A DNA stretch of 64,000 nt from Reinekea forsetii. Its GTDB lineage: Bacteria > Pseudomonadota > Gammaproteobacteria > Pseudomonadales > Natronospirillaceae. Both the position numbers and the translations under genes were made by a program. The stretch is taken from positions 1 through 64,000 of the forward strand of contig NZ_JAHKPH010000008.1 of NCBI RefSeq assembly GCF_018860385.1. Direction: 5' to 3'. This document shows positions 17,675 to 26,165 of this stretch, piece after piece. The first letter of the stretch is position 1. Each line of letters begins with the position of its first letter. The notes beneath the pieces are model-generated. The model had not been told where the DNA came from. It searched no databases and worked only from the letters and a program-made list of their open reading frames with translations.

Positions 17675-18910
17675 TTGGCGACCGAACAAAAAAAATCAAT
17701 TCGTAACTTGTTGCAAGATAAAAATATTCGTTATGTCTTTGTGGCTTATTTAGTCACGTTTATGGGCACAGCCATGGCGCCGATTGCCATGGCATTTGGC
17801 GTTCTGGAACTCACCGGCTCTACAAAAGATTCGGCCATTGTGATCGCCGCGCCCGTTATCGCTAGTATTGCGGTGTTGTTGCTTGGTGGGGTGATAGCCG
17901 ATAGATCCTCTCGACAAAAAGTGATCATCAGTGCCGACAGCGCCGCGCTACTTATTCAGTTAGCGATGGCTTATTTGTTTTTGTCCGAACAAGCCACAGT
18001 GCCATTATTAACGGGATTAATGTTGCTAAACGGCATTGCCGTCGCTTTTAATGCGCCTGCCGCTTCCGGTTTTATTATTCAACTAGTGGATAAAGAAGAT
18101 CTTCAATCGATCAATGCCCTGTTGGGTTCCGCTCGTAATTTAGCGCTTATTCTCGGTGCCGCTTTGGGCGGTGTCTTAGTTTCTGTCGTGGGTGCGGGTT
18201 GGACGATCTTTTTAGATGCATTGTCGTTTGGTGTCTCTGCGCTGTTGGTATATTTGGTTAAACCGAAGCAGCAAATTAAGAGCGAATCAGAGTCTATTTT
18301 GCTCGATCTCAAGTTAGGGTGGGGCGAATTTATCGCGCATAAGTGGGTATGGGTCATTGTGGTACAGTTTGCGTTTGTGGTTGCTGCCAATGAAGCCATC
18401 ATTGGTTTAATCGGACCTGCGGTAGCCCTTGATCAATTAAAGGGCGCTGAAGACTGGGGGTTGGTTGTCAGTGCGATTGGTGTCGGCACCTTAATAGGAG
18501 GGTTAATTGGATTTCGATTAAATGTGCGTTATCCCATGCGCTTTGCAACATTTTGTGTGCTTGTTCCTGGCTTGCTGCCGATTGCGTTGGCGTTTCCTTT
18601 ACCGCTTTACGGCTTAATGTTGATTGCGGTGCTTGAGGGCATTGGCTGGCAGCTGTTTGGTGTGTTATGGATGACCACGTTGCAAACCAAAATCAAACCG
18701 CATTTGCTCTCTAGGGTGTGTGCTTATGATTATATTGGATCAGTATGTTTAGCACCTATCGGTATTATTCTTGCGGGTATATTTTATGAATCGATGGGGT
18801 TTCGTTGGGTGTTACTTGCCGCGGCGTTAGTCATTATTTTGCCAACTGTTTTTGCGCTCTTAGTGAAAGAGGTTTGGTTTATGCAGCTAGATGAACCTGT
18901 CATTGACTAA
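17675..18910 (+). CDS. MFS transporter (MFS_3-like)
   Basis: 411 residues with about 12 membrane segments; VFVAYLVTFMGTAMAPIAMAFGVLEL and the loop GGVIADRSSRQKVI (motif A position) are typical of the major facilitator group related to enterobactin exporters and macrolide efflux proteins. Substrate unknown. No ATG lies at the N-terminus; TTG at 17675 is taken, with AAGG some 9 bp upstream. It overlaps convergent imuB by four bases at their 3' ends. Confidence 0.82.
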   Translation: MATEQKKSIRNLLQDKNIRYVFVAYLVTFMGTAMAPIAMAFGVLELTGSTKDSAIVIAAPVIASIAVLLLGGVIADRSSRQKVIISADSAALLIQLAMAYLFLSEQATVPLLTGLMLLNGIAVAFNAPAASGFIIQLVDKEDLQSINALLGSARNLALILGAALGGVLVSVVGAGWTIFLDALSFGVSALLVYLVKPKQQIKSESESILLDLKLGWGEFIAHKWVWVIVVQFAFVVAANEAIIGLIGPAVALDQLKGAEDWGLVVSAIGVGTLIGGLIGFRLNVRYPMRFATFCVLVPGLLPIALAFPLPLYGLMLIAVLEGIGWQLFGVLWMTTLQTKIKPHLLSRVCAYDYIGSVCLAPIGIILAGIFYESMGFRWVLLAAALVIILPTVFALLVKEVWFMQLDEPVID

Positions 18911-20298
18911 GCAAATACGCCTTGCAAGAACCATTGGCCGTCATCACGCCGATAAATCCAATGAGTTTGATGATTCAACGTTGCAACATAGTAATCTCGA
19001 CGGGTGGGAGCGGCATCCCACCAACCGCCTTCAATGCGTTCAGGGCCACTGATAATATGGTAGCGGTCGATGCGTATGGGTTTGGCTTGAGGCAGCAAAA
19101 AAGTGGGCCACTGTTTAGGGAATAAGCTGTGCTGTTGTTGGCGCGAATCTATGACGTAAGTGGACACCTCTGGTCTAGGGTCGGCTTCAACCGCCAGGGT
19201 ATGTACATTCTCCGTACCCAGTCGAGCGATCAAAATAGACTGCATCAAATCAGCATCGGCTTGCCCCGGGCGGTTGCCCAGCAAATCTTTTGGTGCATCT
19301 TTAAAAGGTAAAAAATCTTTAGCGCGTAACGACACGGATACTACTGGGGCGACCAGTTGGGTGTGATCGAGTTGTGTTTGTAAGAGCAGTAACCAATCGG
19401 CTTGTAAGTAACTGCCGCGTACCGAAGGTACAGCCAATACACTGGCACGGCCATCGCGATGCGTCAGCTTAATCAGTATTTTTTCACACAATAACTGGCG
19501 GTTTCGTAAGTAGGTTTCCAGCTGTTCTAAGCACCGCCGCAGAGGAAACAGTAAGCCTTTTGCATGTTCGGCTTCATAGGTTAAATGTATGGTCTGCAGA
19601 AAGCTCGCCGGTAATTGAAATTGAGTCGAAGGTTGATTACTTCGCTCTAACTGGTACAGGTGCTCTACTAAATCTAATCCAAATCGGTACCCCAGTTCCT
19701 TACGTGGCATTTGCTTAAGCTTGCCGTACTCTCTAATGCCCATCGCCAATAGTTTTTGCACGGTTTTGTGGGGGAGCCCGAGCTGTTCTACCGAGAGTTG
19801 ATGTAAAGCCTGTACAAAGGTTTCGGTGTTTTCTGTGTAACAGGCGATGCCCGCTTGTGCTAACAGCTGAGCCGCTTTTGGAGTATGACCCATGCTCATT
19901 TGAAAACGAAAGTGACTTTGTTGCAATCTTTGTTGCAGATGTTGCCAGTAAGCTTCGATGCCATTAAAAATAGAGAGCATAGAACCGACTTCAAGCAGCA
20001 GGCCATCGGGCGGTACTAAGGTAATTTGTGCTGCGTGGCGATAGCAAAGCAGTGCCAGCTTGTTTAGCGCATCGGCTTCAATGGCGGCATCATAATTGGC
20101 CATCGCACAATCGGTCAGTAGGCAGAATGCTGTCTTCTTATTCATGCCTACCTGTACACCTTGTTCCCGAGCCATGTCATTACATTGCACAATCGTTTGC
20201 AGTGCTGGCGCCAATAACAGTTGAGGCAGAGCGCGTGGATCGGCTAAGAACTGAGCCTCTAACGCCAATTGCGGGAAGTGAATATGCAACCACAGCAC
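18907..20298 (-). CDS. imuB: Translesion mutasome protein ImuB (Y-family polymerase homologue)
   Basis: 463 residues, beginning MLWLHIHFPQLALEAQ as ImuB proteins do. The region 1-330 has the Y-family layout with a helix-hairpin-helix stretch (LPHKTVQKLLAMGIREYGKLKQMPRKELGYRF); the C-terminus has the ImuB tail (GPERIEGGWWDAAPTRRDYYVA). Known ImuB proteins lack polymerase catalytic acids and act as the hub linking DnaE2 to the beta clamp. GTG start, two bases after the imuA stop, so the genes are coupled. DnaE2 is encoded further along on the same strand. Confidence 0.93.
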   Translation of the reverse strand: MLWLHIHFPQLALEAQFLADPRALPQLLLAPALQTIVQCNDMAREQGVQVGMNKKTAFCLLTDCAMANYDAAIEADALNKLALLCYRHAAQITLVPPDGLLLEVGSMLSIFNGIEAYWQHLQQRLQQSHFRFQMSMGHTPKAAQLLAQAGIACYTENTETFVQALHQLSVEQLGLPHKTVQKLLAMGIREYGKLKQMPRKELGYRFGLDLVEHLYQLERSNQPSTQFQLPASFLQTIHLTYEAEHAKGLLFPLRRCLEQLETYLRNRQLLCEKILIKLTHRDGRASVLAVPSVRGSYLQADWLLLLQTQLDHTQLVAPVVSVSLRAKDFLPFKDAPKDLLGNRPGQADADLMQSILIARLGTENVHTLAVEADPRPEVSTYVIDSRQQQHSLFPKQWPTFLLPQAKPIRIDRYHIISGPERIEGGWWDAAPTRRDYYVATLNHQTHWIYRRDDGQWFLQGVFA

Positions 20299-20300
20299 TT

Positions 20301-20927
20301 TTAATGTACACCAAGGTGCAAGGGGAGCTTAATGGCGAGGTTGGCAAGTGGCCAACCGGCACGGCGTTTGACAATATCGATCGAGGAGGCGGAGTTAAGT
20401 TTAATGCGCAAGGCCGCCACACTGGGTTGGCTTAAATACTTTTCAGGTCTCAATAGAAACACAGGTGTTGCTGATTGCTCGGCTGCTAACTGGATACGGC
20501 GCATTAAGGCTTTATCGAGTTTCTCCACCCAAACAACGGCTGCTTGGCATCCACCACTTTGTAAGCTCTTTTCGACACAGTGGCATAAATCGGCGGCACG
20601 AGAAGCATTAGCTAGCAGCAAACGCTGAGTATTCAGCTGCCAATGTTGTAATGCAGGCCCGCAGGGTAAATAGGGCGCGTTTAACCAGAGCTGCCAACGG
20701 GTATCTGCGTGGCTAAGCTGGGCCAAAGCGGGTAATAATAAACGCAGCTCACCCATGCCTTGCTTTGGGTATAGTACTTCGGTGACTGCAGACACAGGCC
20801 AGCCTTGCCCAGGCAGCGCATTATTGAGCTCTGCATAGCCTGTATTTAGGCCTTGAACGACTGTTTTACTACGGTTGCGATGCGTCCAAATATGGCCCTG
20901 TTCAGCCAATAGCGAGATTAAATTCAT
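20301..20927 (-). CDS. imuA: Translesion mutasome protein ImuA (RecA/SulA-like)
   Basis: 208 residues with the ImuA opening (GYAELNNALPGQGWPVSAVTEVL) and later GELRLLLPALAQLS, RecA-related features of a degenerate ATPase. In other bacteria ImuA is needed with ImuB and DnaE2 for damage-induced mutagenesis. It leads an imuA-imuB operon under its own LexA box 17 bp upstream. No lexA2 gene, which often accompanies this cassette, is present. Confidence 0.9.
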   Translation of the reverse strand: MNLISLLAEQGHIWTHRNRSKTVVQGLNTGYAELNNALPGQGWPVSAVTEVLYPKQGMGELRLLLPALAQLSHADTRWQLWLNAPYLPCGPALQHWQLNTQRLLLANASRAADLCHCVEKSLQSGGCQAAVVWVEKLDKALMRRIQLAAEQSATPVFLLRPEKYLSQPSVAALRIKLNSASSIDIVKRRAGWPLANLAIKLPLHLGVH

Positions 20928-20943
20928 AGTACAAACGGCAATT

Positions 20944-20963
20944 TACTGTATAGATGTACAGTA
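20944..20963 (-). promoter_or_regulatory. LexA box, imuAB promoter
   Basis: TACTGTATAGATGTACAGTA has CTGT-N8-ACAG with TA flanks and lies 17 bp before the imuA start. Confidence 0.93.
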
Positions 20964-21032
20964 TAGTTAATTCGTTTGTTTTTGCTAGCGAGAAACTCTC
21001 ATTGGTTAAAAAACTTGCAATTTAATTTAATA

Positions 21033-21050
21033 AATATACAGTTGTATATT
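21033..21050. promoter_or_regulatory. 18-bp perfect palindrome upstream of the hemolysin III-like gene
   Basis: AATATACA-GT-TGTATATT, where the halves are exact reverse complements about the central pair, 21 bp before the ATG at 21071. It lacks CTGT-N8-ACAG, so it is not a LexA site; an operator for an unknown regulator is possible. Confidence 0.45.
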
Positions 21051-21070
21051 ATTTGCAGTGAGAATCAAGA

Positions 21071-21712
21071 ATGTCAACTCAACTTCCCGTTTACAGTACT
21101 CGCGAAGAGCAGGCCAACACCATAACGCATGCCATTGGCTTGTTATGCGCTATTTGCGCGTCTGTTTGGATGATGCTTCAAGCATTGTCTGTACGAGAAG
21201 TTATGTATGTAGCCAGTGCCACCATATACGGCGCAACCCTTATTTTTATGTTTTTATCGTCAACGCTTTACCATGCGGCTCAACAGCCTAGTAGAAGGGC
21301 GTTATTTAGACAGCTAGACCACCTAGCGATTTTGTACCTCATAGCAGGTAGCTATACTCCATATACTTTAATCACTTTATCCGGTGCATGGGGTTGGACT
21401 ATTTTTGGAATTGTCTGGGGGCTAACGCTGGTTGGAACCGTGTTGCAATTTACCTCGGCGCGGCACATCAAAGGCCTAATGGTAGGGTTATATTTGTTAA
21501 TGGGCTGGACCGTTATCATTGCCATAAAACCGCTCATGGCAAATTTAGCCACAGGAGGCTTGGTGCTGTTAGTGGCTGGTGGCGTAGCCTACACCTTAGG
21601 CGTTGTTTTTTACGTTAACAAACGTATTCCATACAACCATGCTATATGGCATTTATTTGTATTGGCCGGAGCTATGGGTCATTACTTAAGCGTCGCGCTT
21701 TACGTGTTATAA
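21071..21712 (+). CDS. Hemolysin III family protein (YqfA/PAQR superfamily)
   Basis: 213 residues with seven membrane segments. The family markers are present: EEQANTITHAIG at the start, SSTLYHA in helix 2, LDHLAILYLIAGSYTP in helix 3, and a late NHAIWHLFVLAGAMGHY whose His residues with the earlier ones form the presumed metal site. Few members have been shown to lyse cells; a role in membrane homeostasis or as a hydrolase is more likely. It overlaps the convergent CBS gene by 13 bp. Confidence 0.9.
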   Translation: MSTQLPVYSTREEQANTITHAIGLLCAICASVWMMLQALSVREVMYVASATIYGATLIFMFLSSTLYHAAQQPSRRALFRQLDHLAILYLIAGSYTPYTLITLSGAWGWTIFGIVWGLTLVGTVLQFTSARHIKGLMVGLYLLMGWTVIIAIKPLMANLATGGLVLLVAGGVAYTLGVVFYVNKRIPYNHAIWHLFVLAGAMGHYLSVALYVL

Positions 21713-22095
21713 ATGTAGTAATGCAGAATATCTTTCCAAGAAAGAATGCCTTCGATCATGTACTCCGCATCGACCACGGGCAAGCAGCTGATATTGTTTT
21801 CGAGCAGTAAAATAGAGGCGGTTTGAATCGGGGTTTCTGAATCGACGGTGATGACTTTTTTCGTCATCACGTCGGCCGCGGTAACCACTTGCGGTATTCT
21901 GAGCTTATTTTTACGCAGCTGATTGGTAATGTTACCCATAATATCCCGATCAGAAATTACACCGATCAGCAGTCCATTATCTTCAACCAATAAATGATGA
22001 AACGCCTCACGCTCAAAAATCTGCTGCATCGACATAAAGGTGCTGTCGGCACCAACGGTAATTACATCCCGGGTCATTATCTGGCTTACGTGCAT
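21700..22095 (-). CDS. CBS-domain pair protein
   Basis: 131 residues consisting almost only of two CBS motifs: VSQIMTRDVITVGADSTFMS with GVISDRDIMG, and ADVMTKKVITVDSETPIQTA with ISCLPVVDAEYMIEGILSWKDIL. Such stand-alone pairs usually sense adenine nucleotides and act on a partner. It ends convergent to the hemolysin III-like gene and starts 23 bp after the FapA-like gene, so they may be cotranscribed. Confidence 0.88.
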   Translation of the reverse strand: MHVSQIMTRDVITVGADSTFMSMQQIFEREAFHHLLVEDNGLLIGVISDRDIMGNITNQLRKNKLRIPQVVTAADVMTKKVITVDSETPIQTASILLLENNISCLPVVDAEYMIEGILSWKDILHYYIYNT

Positions 22096-22118
22096 AAATA
22101 AGGCATCCTAAAAAATAG

Positions 22119-23816
22119 TTAAAGGGTTATGGTAATGCTTTGGCCTTTACGAGCAAAAGTGCAAGCCTTTAGCTCTTTATCAGTGACCAATGGTGCATGG
22201 TTTATTGAGACATAACAATTTGGGTAGCAGCGCTGAGTCGCTTGAACGAAAGGGGGCTGTTCGCTGTAACGGGCCTGTTCAGCATTCGCTAAACGCTGCT
22301 TAATATCGGTGAGCATAAAATTAAGATCGGCCAACGCTTCAGTAATTTTTAATGATTTTTTATGTGCTGAAGAGTTAAGCAACGCTACTTGATCGGGCGG
22401 CAGCGCATCGAGGAGTTGATGTAAACGAAGCAACTGCTCTGTTCGTTTTTCTTGTAAGAACAGTAATTTTTTAACATTCTGTTGCGGGTCGCCTTGCACA
22501 ATGTGAAGGGTCGTCTTTTGATACGCAGGGCTACCGATCTCTTTGGCAATTATGCAATGGCCTGCCTGTATGTTACCACCGGCCAATTGACCATGTCCTC
22601 CACTTTGACCAATGTAGAGACCTTGTTGAACGTTGACAAGGCTATTAAACACATACTCTTTAGCGTGAATATTATTAGCCGTTAATTTTACTTCGTTGGC
22701 GTATTTTAATGTTAATTCACCCACGGCGGTAACAATACCTGCGTAGTCAATATTTGATTCTTTTTCGTCAGCTTTACTCGTAGCGTCTTCCTGTTTTGGG
22801 TTGGCATCGTGAGGGCTCTCTCCTATAACCCCTCCTTGCACGGTGATGTTCGCCCCAGATTTTAATACCGCTCGTTCAACCGTGCCCCTAACAAAAATAT
22901 CGCCACTGGCCTCTACGTGTAAGCCAGGTAACACATCGCCGGTAATCTCTACAGACCCATTAAAGGAAACGTGCCCAGTTGATAAGTCAACATTTTCAAA
23001 CCGAAGCGTGGGCTCTACATTGACTTTACCTGGGGAATAAACGGGGTGACCGTCTATATCGGCTATCACCATATTGGGGTTATCAGGAGCAATGCTTGCG
23101 CCTTCAAAAGGCGTGTCAAAAGGTAAATCAACGCCATGTTCAGGCTGTACTATGTTGCCGAAAATATCTTGACCGACTTTTCCAGGCAGTGCCGCTATTC
23201 TCTCAAGCAACGGTGTCCCTTTAAGCACGGTTGAATAAATGCGACCCGCTAAAAAATCGATAGTATCGTCACTGTTAGGATCAGTCAGTTCACTAGAGGC
23301 ATCAGACACTCGCTCTATAAATTGAGTATCCTGTCCACGCTGAGGCGCCAACCCAAGCGCAACATCGAATTCAGAGCTTTCCAAAGCCGAGACGGCTTGC
23401 TTTAACGCTGGTAAGATAATTCTTTTTTTAGCCACACCTTGTTGGGTTAAGGCCGTGAACAATTGTTCGTAAGAGGCTGGCTCACCACCCATAGCCGGTG
23501 TCATGTGTGCAGTGGCTTTCATTTTGTCAGGGGCAATGGTGATGCTAAAAAAAGCGTCACGTCGATAACCAATGTCAACGCTTTCCAACGCACCTTTCTG
23601 AATATTGGCAAGAAATTTATCTATGAGCGGAAGCTGAATGTCCCAATTAGCAACTCCTAAGCGTTTAAGCTCGTCGAGTACGTGTTCGGTTGTAATAGTA
23701 GAAGGCGCAGGGTGTTCACTCGCGAGCTTAACGGATATAAGGCCGGCGTTTTGGTCAATATTAAAATTTAGCGCAGTAATGGCGCTGTTTGTTTGCGATG
23801 AGTCGAGTGACGACAT
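22119..23816 (-). CDS. FapA family protein (DUF342)
   Basis: 565 residues. The middle (about 200-420) contains the FapA polymer-binding layout: VDLPFDTPFEGASI, then a right-handed beta-helix-like stretch (SFNGSVEITGDVLPGLHVEASGDIFVRGTVERAVLKSGANITVQGGVIG), and a C-terminal coiled part (LLFLQEKRTEQLLRLHQLLDAL). In Vibrio and Bacillus such proteins are tied to polar or sporulation-related processes; no precise function can be given here. Next to MoeA and a CBS protein on the same strand. Confidence 0.85.
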   Translation of the reverse strand: MSSLDSSQTNSAITALNFNIDQNAGLISVKLASEHPAPSTITTEHVLDELKRLGVANWDIQLPLIDKFLANIQKGALESVDIGYRRDAFFSITIAPDKMKATAHMTPAMGGEPASYEQLFTALTQQGVAKKRIILPALKQAVSALESSEFDVALGLAPQRGQDTQFIERVSDASSELTDPNSDDTIDFLAGRIYSTVLKGTPLLERIAALPGKVGQDIFGNIVQPEHGVDLPFDTPFEGASIAPDNPNMVIADIDGHPVYSPGKVNVEPTLRFENVDLSTGHVSFNGSVEITGDVLPGLHVEASGDIFVRGTVERAVLKSGANITVQGGVIGESPHDANPKQEDATSKADEKESNIDYAGIVTAVGELTLKYANEVKLTANNIHAKEYVFNSLVNVQQGLYIGQSGGHGQLAGGNIQAGHCIIAKEIGSPAYQKTTLHIVQGDPQQNVKKLLFLQEKRTEQLLRLHQLLDALPPDQVALLNSSAHKKSLKITEALADLNFMLTDIKQRLANAEQARYSEQPPFVQATQRCYPNCYVSINHAPLVTDKELKACTFARKGQSITITL

Positions 23817-23927
23817 GCTCAGTTTGGCTCTAATGAGTTACACACTTTTAAGTAAAGCAGTAAAAATTCAGTTAGCCAATGTCGGAGTGAAGCGCCTACA
23901 GGGTCGCTTTAAATAGTTGATTCTTGG

Positions 23928-25163
23928 CTAACTCATCACTTCATCAAACAGCCAAAGGTTGACAACTTCCCCCGCATTGACTGAGCCTCTATCTTGTTCA
24001 AGCGCAATGTAGCAATTTGCATCGGCCATCGAAGATAAAATATGTGATCCTTGGGCAACGGTCGCTGTTTTCACTTCAACTCCTTCTTCACCGACAGACC
24101 AAATACCCCGTTGAAAATCCATACGGCCAGGCGCTTTTTTAAAGCTATTGGCGGCAATAGCCGGTAGAACCTTCATAGGCTTATAGCCAATGTTTTGATG
24201 TTGCCTTATCGCTTGCGCACCTAAAATATGGAAGGTCACAGCGGCTGAGACTGGGTTGCCCGGCAAGCCAATAAAATAGCTATTTGGCAGCTGACCAAAT
24301 GCAAAGGGCTTACCTGGTTTAATAGCAAGCTTCCAAAAATCAACACGACCCATTTGCTCTAACGCGTCTTTAATGTAGTCCGCTTCGCCTACACTGACGC
24401 CGCCAGAGGTAATGACAAAATCACACTCGGCATCGGCAATGGCAAAGGCTTGCTTTATTTGGTCAAGGTCGTCCTCTATCATGCCGTAGTCAATAATGTC
24501 GACGTCTAGGTGCGACAACATGGCTTTAATAGACGGGCCGTTTGAGTTGTATATTTCGCCAAATTTAAGCGGTTGCCCAGGGTTTTTTAGTTCGCTGCCG
24601 GTTGAAATAATTCCGACTTTAGTTTTGGTAAATACTGAGACGCGATCAACGCCTGCGCTGGCCATTAAGGCAATGTGTGGTGGCTTCAAATGGGTCAACG
24701 GCGCAACGATGATTTGGTCATGCTCAATATCTTCACCAATGCAGCGAATGTTTTGACCTGCGCTGGGCGCTTGCAAAAACTGTACGGAACCATCGTGATT
24801 AACCGTGGCATTTTCTTGCATAATCACAGCATCAGCACCTTGTGGAACGGCCGCCCCGGTCATAATTCGAATTGCTTTAGTCGGCTCAAACTCGCCTTTA
24901 AATGGCAGCCCAGCAAATGATTTTCCTTGCACCACCATCGGTTGATTTAGGCGGAAATGTTGGCTCGATACGGCATAGCCATCCATTGCAGAATTATCAA
25001 AACTCGGTGCATTGCAATGAGAGCGAACTTCCGTTGCGCAGACTCGGTGTAGAGACGATTGTAGATCGACAAATTCGGTTTGTTGATTGGCGCTCACCAA
25101 TTCTAGGAGTAGAGACAGTCCCTCATCTAATGGCATTAAGCCTGGTTGATCACAACAGCCCAT
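23928..25163 (-). CDS. moeA: Molybdopterin molybdenumtransferase
   Basis: 411 residues. It opens like proteobacterial MoeA (MGCCDQPGLMPLDEGLSLLL), has NSAMDGYAV near residue 57, IRIMTGAAVPQGADAV and the MoaB/Mog-like domain signature VITSGGVSVGEADY with LPGNPVSAAV. It inserts molybdate into adenylylated molybdopterin to complete the cofactor, needed by NapA encoded 2 kb away. It follows the response regulator by 8 bp on the same strand and is most likely cotranscribed with it. Confidence 0.95.
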   Translation of the reverse strand: MGCCDQPGLMPLDEGLSLLLELVSANQQTEFVDLQSSLHRVCATEVRSHCNAPSFDNSAMDGYAVSSQHFRLNQPMVVQGKSFAGLPFKGEFEPTKAIRIMTGAAVPQGADAVIMQENATVNHDGSVQFLQAPSAGQNIRCIGEDIEHDQIIVAPLTHLKPPHIALMASAGVDRVSVFTKTKVGIISTGSELKNPGQPLKFGEIYNSNGPSIKAMLSHLDVDIIDYGMIEDDLDQIKQAFAIADAECDFVITSGGVSVGEADYIKDALEQMGRVDFWKLAIKPGKPFAFGQLPNSYFIGLPGNPVSAAVTFHILGAQAIRQHQNIGYKPMKVLPAIAANSFKKAPGRMDFQRGIWSVGEEGVEVKTATVAQGSHILSSMADANCYIALEQDRGSVNAGEVVNLWLFDEVMS

Positions 25164-25171
25164 AGGTATCC

Positions 25172-25813
25172 TTAAATATTTTCGGTATGTTCCAGTGCAA
25201 AAATAGCGGCTTCTACACGGGATCTTAAATTGAGTTTTGCCAGCAAGCGCTTTACGTGTACTTTAACAGTCCCCTCGGCAATCGCAAGACGATTGCCGAT
25301 GTCCTTATTTGTTAACCCTTCAGCAATTAGGTGCAAAACATCGAGCTCTCGATCGGTCAATTCAGATATAACAGGGTGCCGACCTTCCGGCGCTTTACTT
25401 TGGTTTGCTTGTAATACAGACGCTTTAATGGAATCACTAAAGACAGGTTCACCCGTCATGCAACGCTTTACTGAAGCAACAAGTAGATCAGGCTCAATGT
25501 CTTTTAGTAGATAGCCGTCCGCACCGGCGCGAATGGCTTGATGAATATCATTGTTCGAGTTGGATGATGAAAAAACAACAATACGCGCAACACAACCGCT
25601 TGATTTTAACTGGCGCAATAGCGCTATGCCACCTTGACCGGGCATGTGCAAATTCAATAACGCAATATCTGGTTCAGTTTCTTCCATTTTTGCAATCGCA
25701 AAAGAAGCATCGCCAATATTAGCCACGATAGTGATGGCTGTATCTTGGGCGAACACATCCATTAAGCCTCGTCGCACAATCGGATGGTCATCAATGATGG
25801 CTAGTTTAATCAT
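25172..25813 (-). CDS. NarL/NarP-family response regulator with atypical receiver
   Basis: 213 residues: receiver (1-120) and LuxR/GerE helix-turn-helix (about 150-210, LTDRELDVLHLIAEGLTNKDIGNRL). The acidic pair Asp8-Asp9 and Lys of GYLLKDI are present, but the phosphoacceptor position reads ALLNLHMPG: Asn54 (codon AAT, complement of 25652-25654) instead of Asp. It lies head-to-head with napEFDABC, upstream of moeA, and would be the expected NarP for the nap promoter. No NarQ/NarX sensor is in the window. If Asn54 is real, the protein may work without phosphorylation. Confidence 0.88.
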   Translation of the reverse strand: MIKLAIIDDHPIVRRGLMDVFAQDTAITIVANIGDASFAIAKMEETEPDIALLNLHMPGQGGIALLRQLKSSGCVARIVVFSSSNSNNDIHQAIRAGADGYLLKDIEPDLLVASVKRCMTGEPVFSDSIKASVLQANQSKAPEGRHPVISELTDRELDVLHLIAEGLTNKDIGNRLAIAEGTVKVHVKRLLAKLNLRSRVEAAIFALEHTENI

Positions 25814-25904
25814 GGTTACCTTTGTGCCCTCTATGGGCTAATTGTCTCTGTACTCTAATGTATTACGGATAATAGCTACTAACAAAGTGGTAATTCATGC
25901 TTTC

Positions 25905-25918
25905 TTGACACGGGACAA
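25905..25918 (+). promoter_or_regulatory. FNR/ANR-like box upstream of napE
   Basis: TTGAC-N4-GACAA resembles TTGAT-N4-ATCAA, with one mismatch in the left half and one in the right. Its centre is 21 bp upstream of the NarP-like box and about 64 bp upstream of a plausible transcription start, as in E. coli napF. Confidence 0.6.
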
Positions 25919-25924
25919 GAAAGG

Positions 25925-25940
25925 TACCTCATAGGAGGTA
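25925..25940 (+). promoter_or_regulatory. NarP/NarL 7-2-7 site upstream of napE
   Basis: TACCTCA-TA-GGAGGTA compares with the consensus TACYYMT-N2-AKRRGTA with one mismatch in each heptamer. A possible -10 (TAAGAT, 25963-25968) puts the start near 25975, and the site near -43. Confidence 0.7.
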
Positions 25941-26012
25941 CGAGGATTATTTCATACTCTTCTAAGATAGCCCTATCGAAAAGCGAAACTATTTTCTTTA
26001 GGAGCCATAACT

Positions 26013-26165
26013 ATGTCGGATCTTGTTAAACAAAAGCAAAAAGAGCGCAATGCTTTTCTATTCATCGCCGTCATTTTGTTTCCTTTATTGACGGTCGCCA
26101 TTGTCGGCGGCTATGGGTTCATCATCTGGATGTCCCAACTGTTATTTGGTTCACACACCTTTTAA
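26013..26165 (+). CDS. napE: Periplasmic nitrate reductase accessory membrane protein NapE
   Basis: A 50-residue gene, MSDLVKQKQKERNAFLFIAV..., with one membrane segment (AFLFIAVILFPLLTVAIVGGYGFIIWM) in the layout of NapE (basic N-terminus, then ILFPLLTVAIVGGYGF). GGAG lies 10 bp before the ATG. Its stop overlaps the napF start (TAATG). NapE is small and of unclear role. Its position first in the operon behind the FNR/NarP sites supports the call. Confidence 0.88.
   Translation: MSDLVKQKQKERNAFLFIAVILFPLLTVAIVGGYGFIIWMSQLLFGSHTF

Noticed and set aside
21033-21050. Possible third LexA box near the hemolysin III-like gene
   Set aside because: It lacks CTGT-N8-ACAG; the half-sites are in the reverse order.
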